Shown: piece after piece, positions 1-8,996 of the stretch
How the letters are laid out: each line of letters opens with the position of its first letter
How positions within the stretch are numbered: position 1 is the stretch's first letter
DNA from: Gnomoniopsis sp. IMI 355080
Lineage: Eukaryota; Ascomycota; Sordariomycetes; Diaporthales; Gnomoniaceae
DNA length: 15,000 nucleotides
Direction of reading: 5' to 3'
Assembly: GCA_027946555.1 (NCBI GenBank)
Contig: JAPEVC010000421.1
Span: 1 to 15,000 of the forward strand
Position numbers and translations under genes: made by a program
The notes under the pieces: model-generated
What the model was told of the DNA's origin: nothing
Seen by the model: the letters and a program-made list of their open reading frames with translations, nothing else
Database searches by the model: none

Positions 1-339
1 GAGCGGGCTGCATTGGTTTGGGGGCTCACAAGGCCTGTTTCGGGATGGGCTTGTTGTGAAAGCCTACGCACACGGGCATGGTACCTTGCTCGGATGGGTG
101 AATAAAAATAAAGGGGGCATGATACGCCGAAATATAGCAGCAGTGCGGTGAAAAGGGCGACTTGGAGTATCACAAACGTTGCGATCTACGGCTGTGTAAC
201 GCCGCCTACCGACTGAGGCAGCATGAACGCCAGTCATTCCCGCCTGTCTGGAGGGTGTTTCCTACGCGAGCACTCCAGGCTCTCCTAAGGAGGTAGAAAG
301 CCATCCGGGACCAAGTCAACAATATCAGCAAGGCTTTCC

Positions 340-351
340 ATATATATATAT
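340..351. repeat. (AT)6 dinucleotide run
   Basis: Six perfect AT units in otherwise mixed sequence. It could be a short microsatellite or a TATA-like element; nothing around it decides between these. Confidence 0.8.
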
Positions 352-457
352 CGCCCTGCAGGAGTGTACACCATTCTCCCAACATGTCAGCAGTAGTGCA
401 GTACAGAACTATGCCTCGCAAACTAGGGGACCATAGACTCCGCCCAAAAATAAGAAC

Positions 458-474
458 ACATTGTTCCACAATGT
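458..474. repeat. Short hairpin, 7-bp stem with 3-nt loop
   Basis: ACATTGT at 458-464 is the exact reverse complement of ACAATGT at 468-474, separated by TCC. It lies four bases before a second, larger hairpin. Confidence 0.8.
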
Positions 475-478
475 CCGA

Positions 479-511
479 GACATCTCATCCAGCAGGCCGA
501 GATGAGATGTC
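479..511. repeat. Hairpin, 11-bp perfect stem with 11-nt loop
   Basis: GACATCTCATC at 479-489 is the exact reverse complement of GATGAGATGTC at 501-511. Pairing stops at both ends of the arms. With the hairpin at 458-474 it makes two consecutive stem-loops in 54 bp. Function is unknown: an RNA structure, a protein-binding palindrome or a transposon footprint are all possible. Confidence 0.8.
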
Positions 512-799
512 CTGCTTCACTTACAACACAACACAATACAGCACGGCAACGGGCACAGACACGACAGCTGAAAGCTTGCTTTCCACACTTTCGTATACAC
601 CATTTCTTCGCCTTTTCCCCCCCAGCTCGTAGACCCTGTCCAGATCAATGTACCATTTGGATTTTGCCGATACAAAGTTTGCGTTTCCACAGAACGTCGT
701 GGGTAAGGTCGTAGGTAATACCCATCCCAGAGACATCCATTTATATTTCGGACGCCATCCACGGGGAGGCGCTTTCCCTCAAAATTGATTTGCAAAAGC

Positions 800-817
800 T
801 ACCTAGGTACTTAAGTA
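800..817. repeat. Two overlapping 10-bp palindromes
   Basis: TACCTAGGTA (800-809) and TACTTAAGTA (808-817) are each perfect palindromes and share two bases. TACTTAAGTA recurs at 4491-4500. As I recall, CCTAGGTA-rich palindromic tracts are common in intergenic DNA of many Sordariomycetes. Confidence 0.7.
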
Positions 818-1255
818 ATCTTTGATCTTGTCAGATCTTCCCGTGGCCTGAAGGGTCTTGTCACATCAGCCACCTGTCGCTTCTCATGCACACCAAAGCC
901 TATGACATTGGGAACAGGCGGCCGGCCAAGTTTTCACATTTCCGTATCTGATTGACTTCCAGACGTGAATCGTATAGTGCCGTATACATTTCTTGATGAA
1001 AACTGAAGAGACTACGAGCTGAAAATTTGTCACAAACTATGTATCCCATTACCTACAGACCACCGCCGTGAGCATTGTGTCTGCCCGGAAGCCACTGTTT
1101 TCTCGTCGGATGTCTTAGAAGCTATCTTCCGAGATAACCAATACAGATGAACGTCCTCGTTCGCACCGTCCGTCATTCAGGTTCTCGCCCTCCATATCTT
1201 CTATGACTGTTGGGCCATGCCACTCTCGCATGGTCATGGGCTAGATCAGTGTTCC

Positions 1256-3414
1256 CTAGACCTTGTCGCTGCCCACCGCATGTCCCGGTTGCCTTTTCCC
1301 TAGACCCGGCTTGGGCGGAAGAGACTTCTTTTGGAGCCTCATTGCTGTAGTATTTGTCAGTCCTCGTGCGTGGTTGGCAGCTGTCCCCGATTCTCTCAAC
1401 TGCACCGCAGATGAGGCTCTAGGTTCGGACATCGACGACGAAGGCACAACAGTCCCGCGAGCAACCGGTGCGTCCATGATGCCAAAACCAGCCCCATTGC
1501 CTCGGTTTGGGTCAATTGCACCAGCAAAGTCACCCTCTCGTGTTGGTCGTCTCCACGGCTGCTCGTTCGGATGGTAGTCAAATCGTCGCATAGCCGCCGA
1601 TGGCCTCGCTTCCTGGTCCGTGCTATATATGGAGACAGACGCCATCGAGACGCCTTTGGGCGAGGCAGAGCATGCGGGTGGACTTGTAATTCTGTCCAAA
1701 CACAACCCTCCGTGAAGTTTCTCCTGGCAGAGTTCTCTGTCAACGGCTTGCTGGCCTCCATGTCTTCCGTGGCTAAATGGTATCCACCCCTTGGGACCAA
1801 TGTCATCCTTCAAGCCCCTCCATGTCTGCCACCAAGACTTTTGATCAGTCTCATTGGAGAATGCAAACCAAATGGAACCGAAGAAACAAACGATGAGCAT
1901 GACTGTCAGGATCCAACTCCACGCCTTGTCCACGGCAGTGATCGGTCTCAGGTCCAAAAGCGAGGTCACGTCCCTACCGATGTCATTTGCACCTGCATTT
2001 GGATTTCCCACACTTGTCCCGCCGGTCGAGTTGGTTACAGGAGATTCCGAGTTGTTGATCATGGTTGCGAGGACGACCTCCATGGCCGCCATCTGCTGGC
2101 CCACGCCAGTCGTGCCGTCCCACTGCCCATTGTTGTTGGTCCACATGAGCCCACACATCCTGCCGTTATCGCCGCCGGTGCATTGTTGCGCTGCAGCCAT
2201 AGCCGATGAGTCTAGCAGTGGCTTGACAGTGTTAAAAGTCCAAGGCGCCCACTTGGTTGCTGCCGCCATCCAGCGCGCAAGGTAAGCCTTGAAGCTCTGT
2301 TCATCATTGTCACAGAGATGCACACTTTCGCAGGCCACCTCCGACAGTACCTTGTCATTCCCAATGAAGAATACGTCGATTCCGCCGAGTAGACCCTCTA
2401 CGCGCTCTTTCCAAAGATTCTCGTTGTCTGGATCACCTTCTGCTGTGTAGTTGTACATGGCTGCCGCACCCAGTAGGAATGCTCCAGGGTTGTAGGTCCA
2501 CTGGTAAGGGGTAATGTTGGCGCAATTGTCGGCGACATGCGCGCCATCATAGATGTAGTATGTATCCTGCTGCATGAACTTACTCTCAATCATCCAGTCC
2601 CAGACTTTATACGCCCAGTCAGCGTATGTCTCATTCCTAGTGTAGAGTGCTAGCCGCGCCGCGATATTGAAGAAGCAGGCTTGGGAGATTGAGTTCTTGT
2701 AGTCAAATCCATTGTTCCATGTGAAGATTTGCCAGCGAAGACCACCATTGCAGTTGCTTGTATCCCATCGTGCTGCTTGCGTGTTGAAGACCGCTTGCGC
2801 AAGAGCGAGCCACTGTGGTTGATCGGGGGACGGGTTGGGAAAGTTGTACTCGGCGGCAGAAAGGACAGCCATTGCCCAGAAGCCCTTCATCATGTCAATA
2901 CTACATCCAACCGCAGTATGAGGATTTCATGCTCACTTGATCATCATTTCCCTCCGTCATGGTCTGATTCGGTGGCATGTAGTCATCATTCTTGCCTGTC
3001 TGCCAAAGCAAGCCCTGTTGAGTGATGTCGTTCCACCTGGTGTCGCCCGTGTAATACCAGTAATCGATGAGGGCGCCCATGAGAGCACCGCCTTCCCACC
3101 CTTCGCTTTCGGTCAGCGAAAGAATCAGTGGACGTCAAGTACCACCACTACCACTTACAGTAGTACGGCAGTGGGAGCAAACCAGGAGTCTGGCCTGGCT
3201 CATTGCCGTGGTAGAACGACATCATGTCCTCGGTCAAATCTGCGGCAATTGATTTGATGGACTCTTTTCCAATGATGCTCGTCAACCAGGGAATATTCGG
3301 TCAGTCCGGACCTGAGGAAGACTCACCATCCGAAGTCAGGTCCAGTGTATATCCTCCAACAAGACGTGTAGTGATGAGCAGAATGCCTACACAGCCTTTC
3401 AGATTTAGAGCCAT
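1256..3414 (-). CDS. GH76 cell-wall alpha-1,6-mannanase (DFG5/DCW1 family), four exons
   Basis: Family role: secreted or membrane-bound enzymes that act on the mannan core of GPI anchors and help cross-link glycoproteins into the fungal wall. Exons, read on the minus strand: 3414-3327, 3263-3159, 3100-2937 and 2884-1256, giving 661 residues. The start ATG (3414-3412) has A at -3 and G at +4 and opens a signal peptide (about residues 1-21). The family pattern follows: LDLTSD, PYYWWEGGA (spanning intron 2), DYWYYTGD, QGFWAMA (across intron 3), NGGLRWQIF, YDGA with D232 then DNC with D238 (the acidic block), QWTYN, and CGLMW with WDGTTGVGQQM. A low-complexity Asn/Ser/Thr/Gly linker precedes a membrane segment (about 441-462) and a basic tail of about 199 residues, so GPI attachment is unlikely as read. 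Stop is TAG at 1258-1256. The enzyme identity is secure; the exact C-terminus is less so, as a late intron cannot be excluded. Confidence 0.9.
2885..2936 (-). other. Intron 3 of the GH76 gene (52 nt)
   Basis: Donor GTGAGC begins at 2936 and the acceptor AG ends at 2885, with a TTGAC branch-like site before it. Phase 0 splicing joins NDDQ to GFWAMA, the family pattern. A Met-Met-Lys opening of the downstream frame at 2893 is intronic and not the true start. Confidence 0.88.
3101..3158 (-). other. Intron 2 of the GH76 gene (58 nt)
   Basis: Donor GTAAGT begins at 3158. A CTGAC branch-like motif precedes the acceptor AG that ends at 3101. Splicing rebuilds the conserved Tyr-Tyr-Trp-Trp-Glu-Gly-Gly motif, with one Trp codon split across the junction. 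Confidence 0.9.
3264..3326 (-). other. Intron 1 of the GH76 gene (63 nt)
   Basis: Donor GTGAGT begins at 3326 and the acceptor AG ends at 3264. CTGAC and TTGAC branch-like motifs lie inside. Splicing joins the Asp of LTSD to a Glu-Ser-Ile-Lys-Ser stretch in frame; the unspliced frame stops shortly afterwards. Confidence 0.85.
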
Positions 3415-4240
3415 CTTGCATCCCTGCGGAGACTTCCTCGCGTCCTCAGCGTATCGAGCTCGGAAAAGGTAGTCTTGAGACACACGTCCAAATCCTGAGT
3501 GGTCGACAGCACTAGTTAGTATGGAACAGTCAACGCTTTGTCCACTGTGACAAATCGAAAGAGGTGCGGACTAAGTAGCCCAACTGCTCGAGAACGAAAT
3601 TCCAAGTTGATTGGTGCAATGACTTGGAACCGAGCATGGTGATGGTTGCCCAAGGAGTGACCAAGAGGACGTGGGGAGTCCAAAAGACGGAGAAGACCAA
3701 AATCAAAGCCCCAAGAAATGCAAACAGTCGCCCCGACTAAGAGCCTCACGCGTCTCGTGACCAACTTCGAAGTCAGGTCGCGTGGTGATTAAGCGTAGGA
3801 CAATCGACAGCGAGGTCTTTCGCGTCAGGACCTTTCCTTGGGTTGACGAGTAAGATAAACGGAGAAGGAGGAGCGGTCATCGTAGCTCTTGCTCAACAGG
3901 TCTGGAAGCTACGCGGTACCTGGCTCCTTCCCAGGTATCTACATGCAGTGCGCTCACAATCAGGCGTGTCCAGGTCCCCCAAGGGCGCTATTCCATGTCA
4001 ACTTGTCGCGGGAGGCAGGTGCACTCGTGTGCCCACGGTTGATGGCCTAGGTTGCACCTGTCTCCGATTGTGGAGCGGCAAGAGGACCAACATCATCGCC
4101 CGGAATCCGACAGGTCAGTAGAGCCCTGCACTGACGGCCTCGTAAACGAGGTGGTCTGGATTCTCTTATGTTGGATGCCAGTATGGCCCGGGAGGCACAA
4201 GCCGGTGGGACATGCGTGCGATTGGCTGACTAAGCATAAA
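3415..4240. other. Upstream flank of the GH76 gene, no gene seen
   Basis: Mixed-composition DNA between the GH76 start codon and the AT-rich repeat block, presumably holding the GH76 promoter and 5' leader. Small open frames exist on both strands but none shows a protein family motif or plausible exon structure. I see no clear TATA box. It lacks the TpA excess found beyond 4240, so the mutational process that hit the repeats has not visibly spread this far. Confidence 0.55.
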
Positions 4241-4826
4241 GGCGCTTTGAGCATTAGTGAAATAATAAAGAGCTAGATTTAGTATTAGAATAGTGCCAGA
4301 TTTACATTAGGAAGATATTAGATTTCTTCCCTAGATAATCAGCAATATATAGCATTCTGGCTAATATTAACCCTTATCTTATACTCTGTATTCTAATAGG
4401 TTATAAGCCCGGATTACTTACTAATCCCTCCGACCCCCCTGGCTATTTAAAGGACTGCTATTTAAATAGATAATACCTCGTTTAACGGACTACTTAAGTA
4501 ATAGCAGTTATTATTATAAAGGATAGCTAACGTGGCTAGCGACTAAAGCGAAGCCCTTATAATAGCTTCCGAAGGAGGGCAGGGGCCAGGACTAAAGGAA
4601 TAGGAATAAAAGCCGTTCCTTAGCCTTAACGACGTCAATTAGCCTAAGTATATAATATCCTAAGACTAATACCTTAAGTAAGGCAATTACTATATATAGC
4701 GAAGCATATAGGAGTTAGTATTAGGTTTAGCCGGCCTTGATTTATATATTAATTTAGATAATCGAGTCGACTTTACCTTAGCGTAGAAGCTTAAGGAGAC
4801 CCTTAGCTAGATTATAATAGGTATAG
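4241..4826. other. AT-rich, CpA-poor repeat debris, non-coding
   Basis: Base composition switches near 4240 to a strongly AT-rich sequence with many TA and TTA/TAG words. By eye only about a dozen CpA remain in nearly 590 bp, roughly a third of the density in the segment that follows. No reading frame persists. It holds a 12-bp palindrome, CTATTTAAATAG (4458-4469), a 10-bp direct repeat GCTATTTAAA (4442-4451 and 4457-4466) and the palindrome TACTTAAGTA (4491-4500). Best read as a RIP-degraded fragment of an unidentified repeat. Confidence 0.55.
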
Positions 4827-5240
4827 TGTCGTGGGGATCAGTGGCAACGCTCTTATCTCTGATCAGAGTAACAGAAATACGGTGGTGGTGTGATTTTAAG
4901 GATTCAACATCCCTGTTACGATTTAAGTTTTTCTCGCTGTCAGTATATAGTCTGGTCCCTCCGCTGTAGGAGAGGATTTTCTAGAGAGAATTCAACAACT
5001 CCTGATTCGCATACAAAAACAAACCCATCCTCCTCTCTGATCATGAATCCATCCATCGTCGGATAGGACTCTTTTCACCTATAACAGAAAAGACCCCTTG
5101 AAACCTGCTACGTCGTGCTTAACCTCCCAGCGTGAGGCCTCTCGACAGTGTGGTGTTTTCCTTGGGTGGGAGTGACTATCTGTTTTGGTAGTCTCTTCTG
5201 CCCTCCCATATATTTTTGGTGATCTGTGCAGGGGGTCTTC
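4827..5240 (+). mobile_element. Candidate 5' LTR/leader or younger insertion
   Basis: The segment begins TGTCGTGGGG, a plausible LTR-type TG start, directly after AT-rich debris. It keeps abundant CpA and TpG (about 24 CpA in some 415 bp), unlike its left neighbour. It contains a 12-bp palindrome CTCTGATCAGAG (4857-4868), a TATA-like stretch near 4940, and pyrimidine-rich stretches near 5020. A CGACA at 5144-5148 could be the inverse of the TGTCG start, but no target-site duplication was found. The downstream boundary is approximate. No second copy lies in the window, so LTR identity is unproven. Confidence 0.35.
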
Positions 5241-7382
5241 TATTTATCTATCCGATTGCAATCGCCTAATTCGCAGTCAGAAGAGGAATCCGCTATATTC
5301 TGATCACTACTCTTTATACCGACTTTTAAATTTTAGAGTATCGTTTCGGTATTTTCAGCTAATATATCAGGGACTAGAGAATATCGCCGAGGAGCCAGTT
5401 GCCATATTAATCGTGGGACGGGCTAAGGGACTACTCGGAAACTGGCGGACTTGGTAACTAAGGCAGAGAGTATAGCTAATGATTAGATAGGAGTAAAGGC
5501 TCGTCTAATAAGGGACTACTCTAATCCGAAGTCTGGGAATGCCATGTATAAGGCTAATGAGAAGCGACGGCGCGTCGAGGCAAGGAAGCCGAGAGCGAGT
5601 AGCTTGAATAATGCTCTTCGACACGAACTTTTGGTTTCCAGTTACCTAGAAAACTGCCGGCCACTATGGTGGTATTTTCATCTCTTTATTCTTGGTCTGA
5701 TTAGCCAAGAGAAACTTTCTCCTCCTCGAGATAGCCTCCGAAACGTCCTATCTAAGTTTCGAACTCTATTCCCCCTAAGGAGTAGTGGCATAGGCTCCGG
5801 AAAGGATAAAATAGGAAGTTTGCCGCTCCGGAATAGAGGTTCTCGAATAATTATAGACCTTAGCCACCCCTTAGACCTTCTACGACACCTTATATATACC
5901 TTCGGCATTTATTTAGCAGTCCGAGTCCATATTAATTTCATACTAATACTGCTCGGATCTGCTCTTCTTTCTGCTTGCTAGTCTGATTATAGCAACGCTT
6001 AAGATAATAACACCACTAATCAGCAAATAATCAAGATTATAAATAGAGGTAAACGACAAAGGGCGGCACGCCGTGCCTGGAAAAAGATAGCTGGCCAAGG
6101 AGAGGGTGCGTCTCTAGTATCTAGAGATATAGTCTCTTCTGGTAACAGTAAGAATATACCTTTATTAAATTCAGGTAAACTGCCAGAAGCACCTGGAAAT
6201 AAGGGTGATTAGAAAGGGATAAAGGCCAGTACGGTACCCTCGATTGCACAGATAAGGAAGAAGCTCAAAGCCTCGGGGCTGAATAGGTTCGATAGATACA
6301 GGGCGACTGAGTATTTGGAAACATTCAACACTGCTTATAATGATCAGTCTTACCCGGAGGAGTCTTGCGTATAACTATTGATTGCAGACTCTATAAACTG
6401 GAATATTCGGAACCACCTGAAAGACTGCACTGCTTTATCAACAATATAGGCAGAAGCATAGGAGGATATCAAATTCTTCTTTCGGAAACATAATGCCTAT
6501 ATGCTATTTACACCTAAGCAGGAAAGGTATAATATAATACACTATAAAACGATTGGAGAAAACCTCTCTTCGCTATATAAATTCCTTATTAAATACAACG
6601 GCATTCTAGTCAGAATAGATGCTAGGAACAGTATAACTACTAATAAATTATGGAATAAGCTCCCATGTAAATGGAAAAAGCAACTTCGGGCGTATTATCA
6701 ACTTAGAGAGGATTATTTCCTTAACTATAGGTTCTCGAAGCTCTATAATAGTCTAATAGAGATGATCAGAGAAGAAGACAAGGAAAGGCGTATGGATAAG
6801 AGGGCTAAATATGCTGTACCGGTTTCTAAGGATGAGAAGTATCGACTTGACCTTATTAGGAAAGGTCGCAGCAGCCGAAGTCCACCACCTTTATATTCTG
6901 ATTCTAATGATAAAGATGATTCTGATTCTAGTACTCCTCTTGCGGTATACTCTAATTACGAGAAATCCGATAAAAAAGAGCTATTTCTGAAATATTCCAC
7001 TAAGAAACCATTAACTTCGGAAAAGCGGAAGGAGTTAAAGCCCTCTGCTAAAATGCCAGTTATAAAGCCAGTTCCACTAAATAAAGAATTAGATATTAAT
7101 TCTAAGTCTATTACTGCGGAGATTCTGAACCGCTTAAAGGAAGTCACTATTCGGCTGAATTGCTTTAAATTAAATAAAGCCGAAAGAAGATAGGCTGAGA
7201 AGTCTAGGGACTATAAACGGCGAAAGAAGGAAATCGAGAATTATATAGCACTAGGATATTCTCACCTTCCTAGTATAAACAATATTAAGCGGCACTCTAA
7301 TCAGATTAATAATCTTGCCTACGACTACCCTTCAGAAGTTAACGCTCTAATATAACAGAGAAGGGATAGTATTAGATTTGCT

Positions 7383-7424
7383 TACTATAGCTATGGCTCA
7401 ACTTCTTATTTAGCTACTCAATAT
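7383..7424 (+). pseudogene. Ghost CCHC zinc knuckle, all four ligands now Tyr
   Basis: The spacing fits Cys-x2-Cys-x4-His-x4-Cys: Tyr codons fall at 7383 (TAC), 7392 (TAT), 7407 (TAT) and 7422 (TAT), with a Gly-Ser-Thr-Ser spacer and Leu-Ala-Thr-Gln before the last. TGY to TAY and CAY to TAY are both single transitions of the RIP type. It lies in the gag frame upstream of the protease, where a nucleic-acid-binding knuckle is expected. Confidence 0.7.
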
Positions 7425-8519
7425 CCTACTATTTAATTTCTCATTAATAATGATATCTGTTATTAGCCTGATCATTCGCAGCTGAGACTTCATCTGGGAA
7501 GTAGAGCTGTATTCCGGACCGGTACTAGTAAGGCCCTAGATAACGAGGCTATTAAATACTATCGTGGAAGGCCTAAAGGAGTTATAGACTATATTCTTAG
7601 AGTCTATAAGGCTGATCGGTCTAATGGCAAAACTGATCTGTGGATACTCGCCTATGAGAAGCTCCTGGATAGCTATATAAACTTATGAGGTAATCCTTTA
7701 CTATAGTCCGAGATACCGATACTAGTAGATATGAATAACTCTAATCAGAGTAGAGATATTGCTTAGATACCTAGTATAGCTCTAAAGGTCTCTAGTCAGA
7801 CTTTAATGATTACTTATTCAGACCTGGGGTCATTACGGAATCTTAAATATGAGGATAAGATTGCTGATCCTGATTCGATTAATGCCTTCCCGGAGGCAAG
7901 GGTTAATAGTGTTAATGCAGTCAAGCGACGTTCTCAAGAAATGAGTACCCCTGGGGGACAGATTCAAGATAATGATCAGCCTATTAAGAAAGCAAAGTTA
8001 GTATAGGAGGAGGATTCTAAGAAAAGCCCAGTATAGCGACTAAAGGAAATAGCAGAGAAAGTCTTAATTTAGTTAATTAATCGCCTTTTTAACAATATAT
8101 ATAAGATTAGTATTACCGAGTTAATAACTCTTTCGCCCTACTTCTCCAGAAACTTTAGTTCTTCGATTTCTCGGCTTTAAAATGGTGCAGATAAAACTGA
8201 ATGTGTTCTATTCGTTCCCAGCGATGAAAGCACGCCAGCACCCTTGAATATCCCTGATTAGACCACTGCTATTAACTCAGTAACTACCGGAATTCTTCCC
8301 TTAACGAAAAATGATTCAGAACTCTCTAAGGAACAAGAACTTGTCAAACTCTTCCTCCAATAACCAAAGACGGCTGAAGTCAATATAATCATCTATAATG
8401 AGACTAATATGATTGAGTCTTACCCTCGCCTTCGTAATAATGTTATAAGAGCCGCTAAGATGGCTAAGATTATTGGGTCTAGAGTCAATACCGTTAACTC
8501 CTATAGAAGAAGCATCTAT

Positions 8520-8870
8520 CTAATCCCATAGATCTCCATCTCTTTCGAGGGCTATGATCAGAGACATGCGGCTGCCATTAACAGCGGTTCTGAAATAAAT
8601 TTGCTTGGATTCTCGTTTATCCGTAAGTATAATATTCCTTTCACCAAACTCAGCCCTAATGACAATAGTTAGACTAAAGCCTTCAATAGAAGTCCTATTA
8701 AGCTCCTTAGGATCTGCACTCCCAGATTTGGCATAGGGACTAATCATATAGATATTATATATCTGATTATTAATAATCGGAATGGAACGCTATCTCATAG
8801 CATTCTTTTAGGCATACCGTTTATGATCGCGATAAGGCTCAGTTTCGAGCATTCAATAGATAGTTCTCTC
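8520..8870 (+). pseudogene. Retropepsin-like aspartic protease remnant
   Basis: Same frame as gag. The active-site block reads Ala-Ala-Ile-Asn-Ser-Gly-Ser-Glu-Ile-Asn-Leu-Leu (8571-8606), where the family has Asp-Ser/Thr-Gly. The Asn codon AAC (8580-8582) follows ATT, so GAC to AAC is a TpG to TpA change. Downstream, Phe-Ile-Arg-Lys-Tyr-Asn-Ile-Pro resembles the region after the catalytic loop, and Ile-Leu-Leu-Gly-Ile-Pro-Phe-Met (near 8800-8825) matches the C-terminal hydrophobic motif. The single-subunit enzyme would dimerise in the particle. As written it lacks the catalytic acid and is interrupted by TAG codons. Confidence 0.7.
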
Positions 8871-8938
8871 AGTGTTTCTATAATCGTTAGCAACACTTAA
8901 GTTATGGTCCCTATCGGTTCGCGCCGGGGCTTTAGGGA

Positions 8939-8996
8939 AAATTTATAGGAAGTGATGGCGATGAAGGACCGTTCGCCATCAGCAATAAAGAGGTCC
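8939..8996 (+). promoter_or_regulatory. Candidate -1 ribosomal frameshift site between gag-protease and pol
   Basis: In the gag-protease frame the codons are GAA AAT TTA TAG (8937-8948), so AAATTTA (8939-8945) is an X XXY YYZ slippery heptamer in exact register. A -1 slip there enters the frame of the RT. After a 7-nt spacer, TGATGGCGA (8953-8961) pairs perfectly with TCGCCATCA (8973-8981). Loop bases GGACC (8966-8970) can pair with GGTCC (8992-8996), giving an H-type pseudoknot with 9-bp and 5-bp stems. The zero-frame TAG comes straight after the heptamer, as in the classic retroviral arrangement. All of this is read from the sequence; function is inferred. Confidence 0.7.

Larger units (their letters stand above)
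1..1255. other. Gene-poor flank downstream of the GH76 gene
   Basis: No convincing protein-coding gene is visible on either strand. Open frames here are under 100 codons, overlap each other in several frames and carry no recognisable motif. Base composition is mixed, without the TpA excess seen after 4240. It should contain the 3' untranslated region and polyadenylation site of the minus-strand GH76 gene, but I cannot place them. The recognisable structures are an (AT)6 run, two neighbouring hairpins and two overlapping palindromes, listed separately. Confidence 0.6.
5250..8948 (+). pseudogene. gag: gag and aspartic protease ORF remnant
   Basis: Structural polyprotein of the retroelement, which in intact elements builds the particle and encodes the maturation protease. 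From about 5985 one frame can be followed to the stop at 8946-8948, interrupted by TAG/TAA at likely Gln or Trp codons. The longest clean stretch, 6501-7193, is lysine/glutamate-rich, with a charged helical section and an Asp/Ser-rich section. A degraded zinc knuckle lies at 7383-7424 and the protease near 8571-8860. The 5' part is broken: 5442-5630 reads best in the same frame, but a proline-rich stretch at 5640-5980 reads best one frame over. The true start codon cannot be placed. The frame end overlaps the pol frame at a candidate frameshift site. Confidence 0.7.

Noticed and set aside
206..795. Small overlapping open frames on both strands near the left edge
   Set aside because: All are under 100 codons, overlap in several frames, lack motifs and have no splice context suggesting exons.
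1571..2285. Long + strand open frames across the GH76 exon
   Set aside because: They are antisense shadows of a well-supported GH76 coding exon and show no domain of their own.
5451..5466. Possible tRNA primer binding site TTGGTAACTAAGGCAG
   Set aside because: It lies inside what reads as gag coding sequence (Leu-Val-Thr-Lys-Ala-Glu), is not preceded by a convincing LTR end, and no matching tRNA 3' end was verified.
8520..8747. Minus-strand open frame over the protease region
   Set aside because: It is opposite the gag-protease frame that holds the recognisable retropepsin motif and shows no motif itself.
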